A stretch of DNA of 64,000 nt from Alphaproteobacteria bacterium. GTDB taxonomy: Bacteria; Myxococcota_A; UBA796; UBA2385. The notes under the pieces are model-generated. The model was not told the DNA's origin. It searched no databases and saw only the letters and a list, made by a program, of their open reading frames with translations. Position numbers and translations under genes: made by a program. This document shows positions 26,751-33,132 of the stretch, piece after piece. Location of the stretch: the NCBI GenBank assembly GCA_020632755.1, contig JACKEY010000008.1, forward strand, positions 1 through 64,000, given 5' to 3'. The number at the start of each line of letters is the position of its first letter. The first letter of the stretch is position 1.

Positions 26751-27491
26751 CTACTCCGCGCCGCCGGCGGCTTCGACCAGCAGGTCGTAGAGCGCGGCGT
26801 AGTTGGCGCTGTCCGCCAGGTTGTGCTCGGTCAGGTTGAAGATGGCGTGGGTCTCGTTGGCGCCGTCGAGCACGTAGACGTCCCGCCAGGTGGCATCCCA
26901 CCGGTCCCAGACCAGCGCCACGTCGTCGTCCTGCAGCACCGGCAGGTCCGTCACGGCGAACAGGTCTTCCAGGCCGGACTCGTAGCCGTCCTGGTTCACG
27001 ATCAGGATCCGGATCGGCAGCTCGGGATGGTCGATCGCGAGCTCGTCCTGCAGGGTCGTGAGGTAGCCAGCCTGGCTACGACAGTAGCTTCACGTCGCGT
27101 GGATGAAGTACCACCCGGACGCCTGCTCCAGGTAGTCGCGGGGGGAGACCGGCTCTTCGAACCGGATCGAGCCGGGGTTCAGGTCCGGCAGGGTGAAGTC
27201 GGGCATCGCATCCGAGATCGAGCCGCTGTCCGTGCCGCCGTCGGTGCTGCCCCCGTCGGTGGACCCGCTGTCGGCGCCCCCGTCGGTGGACCCGCTGTCG
27301 GCGCCCCCGTCGGTGGTCCCGCTGTCCGTGCCGCTGTCGGTGGTCCCCCCGTCGGTCGTGCCACCGTCGGTCGTGCCACCGTCGGTCGTGCCGCCGTCGG
27401 TCGTGCCACCGTCGGTGATCCCGCCGTCGGCGCCGCTGTCGTCGGCCTTGTCGCCGCAGGCCAGCACGAGGGTGAGGAAGAGGAGCTTCAT
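26751..27491 (-). CDS. Predicted selenoprotein A: secreted thioredoxin-like lipoprotein, in-frame UGA = Sec134
   Basis: The frame from ATG 27491 runs to TAG 26751-26753 with a single in-frame TGA at 27090-27092. Conventional translation would end there, at WYFIHAT. Read through, it gives 246 residues: a short lipoprotein signal (LTLVLAC), an about 70-residue Thr/Asp/Gly linker built from repeated TTDGG units, then WYFIHAT-U-SYC-RSQAGYL and a continuous thioredoxin-like domain (PIRILIVNQDG...WRDVYVLDGANETHAIFNLTEHNLAD). The UxxC motif stands where thioredoxins have CxxC. The second gene at 49093 has the same interruption at the same place. A hairpin starts 10 nt after the UGA. TACAGT lies 6 nt before the ATG. 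Alternatives are a split pseudogene or a second start at 26999; the conserved codons across the gap argue against both. Confidence 0.85.
27063..27079 (-). promoter_or_regulatory. Candidate bacterial SECIS element, gene A
   Basis: On the coding strand GTAGCCA-GGC-TGGCTAC forms a perfect 7-bp stem with a 3-nt loop. The stem starts 10 nt after the UGA, so the loop lies 17 nt from it; the first loop base is G. This agrees with the known bacterial SECIS rules (loop 16-37 nt from the UGA, G among the first two loop bases, 4-16 bp upper stem). Confidence 0.75.
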
Positions 27492-27497
27492 GGCGCC

Positions 27498-27503
27498 ACT
27501 GTA
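27498..27503 (-). promoter_or_regulatory. -10-like TACAGT, leaderless start for selenoprotein A
   Basis: Reads CTACAGT-GGCGCC-ATG: only 6 nt separate the -10-like box from the start codon and no Shine-Dalgarno is present. CTGACC, 17 bp further upstream (27521-27526), could serve as -35 and overlaps the stop of the preceding LamG gene. It suggests the selenoprotein also has its own promoter inside the operon. Confidence 0.5.
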
Positions 27504-27522
27504 GCGGACGGCGGCCGCGGGG

Positions 27523-28329
27523 TCAGTACTCGCAGGGCACGAAGGCCGGCGCGCCGATCGAGGTCAGGTCGTTGCTGCCCGCCCGATCGTCCAGGGTCAG
27601 GCCCGCGCCCGAGCCCTCGCGGTTCATGTCGTACCAGGCGACCATGCCGGCCGGCGCGCTGTCGTAGAGCCCGCCGAATTCGCCGTCGCCCAGCGCCCGG
27701 TCCCAGATGTGCAGCTCATCCACGACGCCTTCGTAGGAGTCGCCCGCGTAGGGCGAGGTCGGGTCGTCGCCCAGGCCGAACACGCCCCCGGGGTAGGTGG
27801 CGACGCTCGCCGTCGTGGCCGTGTCGAGCACGCCGTCGATCCAGATGCTGGCTTCGCTGATGTCGTCGCTCCAGACGAAGGCCAGGTGGTGCCAGCTGCC
27901 GTCGGCCCACTCGCCGCTGCTGCCGTAGATTGCGGTGCTGCCCGAGAAACCCGCCGGGAAGCCGTTGTAGAAGCCGACGCCGAACACGCTGCCGCTCGCG
28001 CCCCAGGCGACGACGACGTCCTTGCCGGCGTTGTTCTCGTGCTTGAACCAGAACTCGACGGTGCGATCGTTGCCGTCCATCGGCAGCGCCGCGTCCGTGC
28101 CGGTGAACACATCGGGGTCGCCGTGCAGCTCCAGGCAGCCTCCGGTGAACGGTCCGCCGCTGTCGGCACCGCCGTCGGTGTCCGTGTCGGTGCCCGAGTC
28201 CTCGCCGCCGTCGTCGCCGGTGGTCTCGATCACCTCGCCCGGCACCACGCCCGACCGCTCGACCGTGGCGAAGATGGGATCGCTCACCCTCCCCCCGCAG
28301 GCCGCCAGCACCAGCACCATCGCGATCAT
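27523..28329 (-). CDS. LamG/concanavalin-like domain lipoprotein
   Basis: 268 residues. Lipobox LVLAAC; then an Asp/Thr-rich linker (TGDDGGEDSGTDTDTDGG) and a LamG-type jelly-roll of about 200 residues (RTVEFWFKHENNAGKDVVVAWG, GSWHHLAFVWSDDISEASIWIDGVLD, YEGVVDELHIWDRAL). This fold commonly binds carbohydrate or protein at the surface. Its ATG overlaps the stop of the preceding gene by 4 bp (28326-28329). Fifth gene of the secreted-protein operon. Confidence 0.82.
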   Translation of the reverse strand: MIAMVLVLAACGGRVSDPIFATVERSGVVPGEVIETTGDDGGEDSGTDTDTDGGADSGGPFTGGCLELHGDPDVFTGTDAALPMDGNDRTVEFWFKHENNAGKDVVVAWGASGSVFGVGFYNGFPAGFSGSTAIYGSSGEWADGSWHHLAFVWSDDISEASIWIDGVLDTATTASVATYPGGVFGLGDDPTSPYAGDSYEGVVDELHIWDRALGDGEFGGLYDSAPAGMVAWYDMNREGSGAGLTLDDRAGSNDLTSIGAPAFVPCEY

Positions 28330-28718
28330 CGGGTCAGCTCCAGCGTGGCGTCGACGTACTGCCAGGGACTGTTCGCCGCCGTCACGACCCCCTGGCCCTG
28401 AAGCACGATGCGCTGCTGGGTCGACCGGGTCACCTCCAGCTGCAGCTGCATGCCCTCGCCCCAGGCCATCACGACCTCGGGATCGAAGTCGATGTTGGGA
28501 CCGTACTCGGTCCAGACGCGCTCGAGGGGCAGCGGCTCGAGCGTGCTGTAGTCGATGTCGTAGCGGCGCAGCTGGATGCACAGATCGTCGTCGTCGCAGC
28601 TCACCCAGCCCATGTCCTCGTGCACCAGGCTGGCGCCGTCCGCCTGCAGCTCGAAGTGGCTGATGTCCCAGGTGCCGATCCAGTTCGTGGAGCAGCCCGC
28701 CAGCAGCAGGACGATCAT
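28326..28718 (-). CDS. Small lipoprotein
   Basis: 130 residues. Lipobox LLLAGC directly after the start; the mature protein (WIGTWDISHFELQADGASLVHEDMGW...) is predicted beta-rich and resembles a lipocalin-like or small beta-barrel strand pattern, but no family is certain. ATGA overlaps join it to both neighbours. Confidence 0.7.
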   Translation of the reverse strand: MIVLLLAGCSTNWIGTWDISHFELQADGASLVHEDMGWVSCDDDDLCIQLRRYDIDYSTLEPLPLERVWTEYGPNIDFDPEVVMAWGEGMQLQLEVTRSTQQRIVLQGQGVVTAANSPWQYVDATLELTR

Positions 28719-29989
28719 CAGAACCTCCCCTGCATGGACAGTCGGTAGGACAAGGCGTTGCGGGCGAAGGGGTAGAGCGCGAGCTGGTCGGGGTGGTTGA
28801 CCTGGATGCCGAAGTAGCCGCCCAGCTGGGCGCTCTCGACCTGCCCGACCATGCTGGCTTCGAGCTCGACCATCCAGAAGCGGCCGCCGGCGGTGCCGAG
28901 TGTGTACATGTCGGGGATCACCACCTGGCCGACCATCAGCCGTGCACCGCCCGCCTGTTCTTCGATCGGATCGTCCCGTCGGATGACGTACCCGGGGGTG
29001 TGCACACCGACCAGCACCTCGCTGACCGACACGATGGGCTGGATCGTGTAGGCGAACCGCAGATCGACGAACTTCGCGATGTTGTCCTGTTCCACGTGGC
29101 CGGACCGCAGGCGCTCGCTGAGCGGTCGCTGGCCGCCTTCCTCGGCCGACGCTTCTGTGCGACCGTAGGGCAGCTCGCGGTAGTAGGCCGTGGTCATGCC
29201 GATGCGATCGCTGACCTTGTCGGCCCCGAACCTCCTCACATCGAACCGATCGATGCCGACCCGCAGCGTGTCGAGCGGGCGGTCGCCCGGGCGCGCGATG
29301 ATCGACGCGAAGGCGGCGCTGCGCGGCTCGACCGCGGACGCGTAGAAGCCGTTGCTGCCCCCCGCGTAGCCGGCGCGGATCCACACGGGCTCGCCGTCGT
29401 AGAACACACCGCCGATCCAGTCGATGGCGAAGGCCGAGGCGCCCGAGTCCTGGATCCAGCTGCCGGACAGCGGCGCCGCGAGCAGCAGGGCGGGTCCGTA
29501 GACCAGCATGCCGCCCGACCAGATCATGATCCGGTTCATCTGGTTGGGGATCGCCGTCTGGCCGAAGGTCAGGCTCGCACTGTAGAAGCCGCCGAAGTGC
29601 CCGTGGCGGAAGCCGAAGCCCATGTTCTGCGCCTGCAGGTCGAGCGGCGACATCGCGACGTTGTGCAGCTCGTCGGGACAGTCTTCGGGGTGGAAGAGAC
29701 TGTCCTGATCGACGATGACCGGGACCCAGGCCACGCCGTAGGTGACGTTCTGTTCCCAGGCGACGCGGGCGACGTTGCCTTCTTCGCCCCGCGCGATCTC
29801 CTCGAACACCATGCGCTCGGCGAAGGTGGACGCGCTGTAGGTCACGCGGTTCGTCGTCAGCGCGGCGCGGGCGTTGGCCAGGCCGCTGGTGCCGCCGATC
29901 GCCGGGAAGCCGCCGCCGCTGTTGCCACAGTCCACGAACTGGGCCTGGGCGGTGGTCGCGGCCAGCGCGATGGCGAGCAGCGCGCTCAC
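28718..29989 (-). CDS. Exported protein, possible outer-membrane beta-barrel
   Basis: 423 residues from a GTG that overlaps the preceding stop (GTGA, 29986-29989). Signal peptide MSALLAIALAATTAQA. The mature chain alternates polar and hydrophobic residues, is rich in Gly/Tyr/Phe, and ends in LSYRLSMQGRF; a C-terminal Phe with alternating strand residues is the usual outer-membrane assembly signal. No enzymatic motif was found. It is the only non-lipoprotein among the first five products of the operon, so the lipoproteins may assemble with it. Confidence 0.6.
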   Translation of the reverse strand: MSALLAIALAATTAQAQFVDCGNSGGGFPAIGGTSGLANARAALTTNRVTYSASTFAERMVFEEIARGEEGNVARVAWEQNVTYGVAWVPVIVDQDSLFHPEDCPDELHNVAMSPLDLQAQNMGFGFRHGHFGGFYSASLTFGQTAIPNQMNRIMIWSGGMLVYGPALLLAAPLSGSWIQDSGASAFAIDWIGGVFYDGEPVWIRAGYAGGSNGFYASAVEPRSAAFASIIARPGDRPLDTLRVGIDRFDVRRFGADKVSDRIGMTTAYYRELPYGRTEASAEEGGQRPLSERLRSGHVEQDNIAKFVDLRFAYTIQPIVSVSEVLVGVHTPGYVIRRDDPIEEQAGGARLMVGQVVIPDMYTLGTAGGRFWMVELEASMVGQVESAQLGGYFGIQVNHPDQLALYPFARNALSYRLSMQGRF

Positions 29990-30360
29990 CGGGGGTTCCC
30001 CAGGGGCTCGCCGTCGTTGCGGGCGATGATCCAGGTGCAGGCGTCGCTGTTGAGCAGGAAGAGCTCGATGTCGTCGCCGTAGTCCTCGACCACCTCGCAG
30101 GGCAGCTCGCGGATCGAGAAGGCGCAGTCGAACAGGTCCTCGACCGAGATGGCGGGGCCGTTGAAGTCCGGGTCGGTGGTGTCGACGGCGATGCAGGTGT
30201 AGGTCGCCTCGAACTGCTCGACCCGTTGCTCGGCGAGCGCGATGTCGCCGGTGCACTCCTCGGTGCGCGATGCGATGGCGAAGGCCGCCTCGCGGCAGGG
30301 CAGGTCCGGCGGCATCTGCTTCAGGTTGCTGCAGGACAGCACGAGGAGCCAGGCGATCAC
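29986..30360 (-). CDS. Small lipoprotein
   Basis: 124 residues from GTG at 30360, which overlaps the preceding stop (GTGA). Lipobox LLVLSC. The mature protein has five further cysteines (PCREAAF, EECTG, YTCIAV, FDCAF, LPCEV, DACTW), suggesting a disulfide-stabilised periplasmic or surface domain. No family was recognised. Confidence 0.68.
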   Translation of the reverse strand: MIAWLLVLSCSNLKQMPPDLPCREAAFAIASRTEECTGDIALAEQRVEQFEATYTCIAVDTTDPDFNGPAISVEDLFDCAFSIRELPCEVVEDYGDDIELFLLNSDACTWIIARNDGEPLGNPR

Positions 30361-30731
30361 GGGACCACCACCTCGGCCACGTCGCCGAGCCAGGTGAAGT
30401 GGGCGTAGATGAAGCCGTTGTCCTGGTTGCGGATCACGAAGGCGTAGCCGTAGTCGATGTCCTGGGCGAAGGTGCCGCCGGACGCGAGCTCGGTGTAGGG
30501 CTGCTCGTTGCAGTCGAAGTCGATCCAGTTCAGGTCGACCGGCTCGGACAGGGAGTTGCGGATGGTGAGGGTGCTGGTGCCCGCGACGCTCGCGTTGATC
30601 GAGCGGCTGCACTCCTGCCAGCCGCCCCCTTCGTAGCCGTAGGCCGGCATGCCCGGCTCGGGCCAGTAGGTCGACTCCGCGCAGCCCAGCAGGGGGAGGA
30701 GGAGCGAGAAGGCGAGGAAGGAGGCGCGCAT
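30357..30731 (-). CDS. Lipoprotein with von Hippel-Lindau beta-domain-like fold
   Basis: 124 residues; first gene of the operon. Lipobox LLPLLGC. The core TLTIRNSLSEPVDLNWIDFDCNEQPYTELASGGTFAQDIDYGYAFVIRN matches the VHL beta-domain pattern (IxFxNxSxxPVxLxWIDFxGxExxYxxLxPGxxxxQxTYxxHxWVV). Bacterial VHL-like domains are found in secreted proteins of unknown role. TAGAGT lies 7 nt before the ATG and no ribosome-binding site is seen. Confidence 0.7.
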   Translation of the reverse strand: MRASFLAFSLLLPLLGCAESTYWPEPGMPAYGYEGGGWQECSRSINASVAGTSTLTIRNSLSEPVDLNWIDFDCNEQPYTELASGGTFAQDIDYGYAFVIRNQDNGFIYAHFTWLGDVAEVVVP

Positions 30732-30738
30732 CGGCGAG

Positions 30739-30744
30739 ACTCTA
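30739..30744 (-). promoter_or_regulatory. -10-like TAGAGT, leaderless start of the secreted-protein operon
   Basis: GGTAGAGT-CTCGCCG-ATG: 7 nt between the box and the start codon, without a Shine-Dalgarno. It is the only promoter-like element in the 119 bp between this operon and the divergent gene at 30851. Confidence 0.5.
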
Positions 30745-30850
30745 CCGGTGCGGGGCCCCGGGACGCCAGGGGAGGGCCCGTCCCGGCGGCCCCGATCCCC
30801 ACGGGCGCCCCCAGACGTGACATGCTGCACCGCCCTTCCCGGAGGCCCCC

Positions 30851-31681
30851 ATGACTGGCGCGCTCATCGTCTTCACGCTGCTGGGCTGCAGCGATCCCAA
30901 GCCCGTCGCCCTGGCCGCCTGCCAGGCCCTGCCCCAGCTGTCGACCGACGCGGCCGGCATCGAGGCCCTGCGCCCGCACATCGACCCGCGCGAGATCGCC
31001 CTGCTCGAGGCGGGCGAGCCCACCCTGGGCATGCAGAAGGTCGGCAGCGACGGCCTGGCCACCCTGCGCAGCGCCGTGCAGTGCACCCTCGACCTGGTCG
31101 AGCCCGCCGGCAGCGGCCGCTGGGCCGTCTCGCTGACCCGCACCCAGCTGCAGGTGGCCGCCGACGGCACCATCGGCGAGCCCCACGACGTCAAGCTCGA
31201 GTGGCAGGTGGCCGAAGGCCAGGGCGGCATCTTCGCCGAGACCGGCATCCGCGAGGCCAGCACCAAGCGGCACCTGCTGGCCACCGCCGCCGAGGAGCAC
31301 GACTACATGCGGCTGGCCGCCGGCTGGCGCGGCATCGTGCAGTCCTTCCCCGACCCCGTGCTGACCGTCGACGTGGCCGCCGCCGAGCACCTGGACAGCG
31401 GCTGGACCTACCGGCAGCAGCTGGTGCCGGTCGGCGCAGGCGCGCTGGATCCCGAGACCCTGGCACTCCAGGTCCAGAACGCCGGCGACAAGGACGTCGA
31501 GCGCCTGGTCATGGACCTCAGCTACGTCGCCGGCGGCGAGGAGGGCCACCTGATGCTCGAGGGCGGGCCGGTCGCGGCCGGCGCCACCGTCGAGCTGCGC
31601 GGGTCCACGGACGCCCCGCTGGCCGCCGACGTGGGCGGGTTCAACGCCCAGCCGGTCGAGGTCGCGCTGGCGGCGAACTGA
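30851..31681 (+). CDS. Lipoprotein of unknown function
   Basis: 276 residues. Signal MTGALIVFTLLGC with lipobox LLGC. The body has two domains: a helical N-terminal part and a beta-rich C-terminal part (ALDPETLALQVQNAGDKDVERLVMDLSYVAGGEEGHLMLEGGPVAAGATVEL) resembling an immunoglobulin-like fold of the FxLYD/CARDB kind. Shine-Dalgarno-like GGAGG precedes the ATG. It is divergent to the secreted-protein operon. Confidence 0.68.
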   Translation: MTGALIVFTLLGCSDPKPVALAACQALPQLSTDAAGIEALRPHIDPREIALLEAGEPTLGMQKVGSDGLATLRSAVQCTLDLVEPAGSGRWAVSLTRTQLQVAADGTIGEPHDVKLEWQVAEGQGGIFAETGIREASTKRHLLATAAEEHDYMRLAAGWRGIVQSFPDPVLTVDVAAAEHLDSGWTYRQQLVPVGAGALDPETLALQVQNAGDKDVERLVMDLSYVAGGEEGHLMLEGGPVAAGATVELRGSTDAPLAADVGGFNAQPVEVALAAN

Positions 31682-31708
31682 GTCGGGCGGGGCCCGCGCG
31701 TTCCCGCC

Positions 31709-32248
31709 TCAGAGCGGGGCCGCGAGCAGCAGCCCCGTGCCGGTGAACGGCACGCCCGGGATCGAGAAGGCCGGGGTGCGCGCCACCACCCGGAAGCCGA
31801 AGGCCGCGTGCATCGCGATGCTCGCGGGGTTCTGGTCCGACACGAAGTACCAGGCGCGATCGGCGCCCTGGTCGCGCATCCAGTCCATGCGGGCGCGGGT
31901 CAGCGCGGCGCCGACCCCGCGGCGCCGGGCGGCCGGGTCGACCACAAGCCCCAGCAGGTACCAGCCGTCCACCGCGCCGTCGGACTGCCAGTCCCGAAAC
32001 CCGCAGCGGCCATAGGCGACGACGGCCCCCTCCAGCACGGCGACCCGGACGGCGTCGGGTGCGTCGCCGGTGGCGACGGCCTGCAGGTGGCGGGCGATGC
32101 CGTCTGCGGCCGCGCGGCGGTCGCCCCCGTGGCGGTCGTGCCAGATGCGGGCGATCGCGTCGACGTCGTCGGCCGTGGCGTCGCGCAGCCGGAGATCCCC
32201 TGCCGGGGCGCCGTGGGCGGCGGGATCGAAGGGGGCGAACCGCGTCAT
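31709..32248 (-). CDS. GNAT-family N-acetyltransferase
   Basis: 179 residues. LRDATADDVDAIARIW begins the fold; the acetyl-CoA site is LLGLVVDPAARRRGVGAALTRARMDWM (motif A, R-x-x-G-V-G), followed by AWYFVSDQNPASIAMHAAFGFRVVARTPAF (motif B). It acetylates an unknown amine substrate. It is divergent from the gene at 32287 and converges on the lipoprotein gene at 30851. Confidence 0.85.
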   Translation of the reverse strand: MTRFAPFDPAAHGAPAGDLRLRDATADDVDAIARIWHDRHGGDRRAAADGIARHLQAVATGDAPDAVRVAVLEGAVVAYGRCGFRDWQSDGAVDGWYLLGLVVDPAARRRGVGAALTRARMDWMRDQGADRAWYFVSDQNPASIAMHAAFGFRVVARTPAFSIPGVPFTGTGLLLAAPL

Positions 32249-32286
32249 GCAGGCGACATCGTCGCAGATTCCGTTACCGGGGTCCC

Positions 32287-33093
32287 GTGTCCACCTCCGA
32301 GACCATCGAACACTTCCTGGCCACCGGGCAGGTCGACCCGTCCTTCCGGGCGTGGGACGGCAGCCTGCGCGAGCGACGGGCCCGGGGCACGGAGGTCCTG
32401 GACCAGGTGCTGCGCCGCGTCGTGCGCTGGCGGGCCCGGCGCGCGCCCCTGCGGCCGACGCCTGCCCCCGCCGATGTGGCCACCGCCCTGCGGGAGCGGC
32501 TGGGCCCCATCGCCCACGGCCTCCTCTCCCCACGGGCAGCCGCCGCCTTCCTCGACGTCCTCCCCGACCGCGTCCAGGTCGTCACCGTCGACGCCTTCCT
32601 CGCCGGCATCGACGGCGCCTCCCTCGAGCTGCGCTGGACCCTCGCCAACATGCTCCTCGACGACATGGGCGCGCCGCCCCTCGCCGACGACGCGCCCCAG
32701 CTCGACGGCTTCTGCGAGGACGGCCGCGCCTGGCTGACCGCGCGGGCCTTCCAGCAGGGCGGCGACTGGGCCGACCCCCTGGTGCACGAGTGCGTGCACC
32801 TGCTGCACGAGCCCGGCGTGCTCGGTCCGGGCGCCCCGCCCCTCCTCTCCCTGCCCGGTGAGCGCTGCGAGACCCTGGCCTACGCCTGCGAGCTGTGGGC
32901 CTGCATCCAGCGGCAGCCCGACGATCCCGCCGTGCTCGTCGCGCGTTTCGCCCGAGCGCGGCCCGTCGCCGACCCGCGCATCGACCACCGCGAGCTCGTC
33001 GCCATCCTGCACGCCGCCTCGGACGCCCCGGGCGACGCCTGGCGGCTCATCGCGGCCGCGGCCCAGGACCCGGGCGAGCGGGCGGCCAAGTAG
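32287..33093 (+). CDS. Putative HExxH metallopeptidase-like protein
   Basis: 268 residues from GTG. After a helical N-terminal half there is PLVHECVHLLHEPG, an HExxH zinc motif in a helix, and a second acidic candidate in CETLAYACELWAC downstream. This suggests a small gluzincin-like enzyme, but the family was not identified and the motif alone is weak evidence. No signal peptide. GTG was chosen because an earlier in-frame codon would overlap the divergent GNAT gene. Confidence 0.6.
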   Translation: MSTSETIEHFLATGQVDPSFRAWDGSLRERRARGTEVLDQVLRRVVRWRARRAPLRPTPAPADVATALRERLGPIAHGLLSPRAAAAFLDVLPDRVQVVTVDAFLAGIDGASLELRWTLANMLLDDMGAPPLADDAPQLDGFCEDGRAWLTARAFQQGGDWADPLVHECVHLLHEPGVLGPGAPPLLSLPGERCETLAYACELWACIQRQPDDPAVLVARFARARPVADPRIDHRELVAILHAASDAPGDAWRLIAAAAQDPGERAAK

Positions 33094-33132
33094 TCGACGG
33101 GCGGCGCCGCAGCGCCCACCGCAGCGGCAGGC

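Noticed and set aside
26999..27089. Reading the second half of selenoprotein A as a separate gene with a start at 26999
   Set aside because: The 30 codons before it match the same stretch in gene B across the UGA, so the domain does not begin at 26999.
26751..27491. Genome-wide UGA recoding as the reason for the split genes
   Set aside because: UGA ends most other genes here at sensible positions, so only these two UGA codons need a special explanation.
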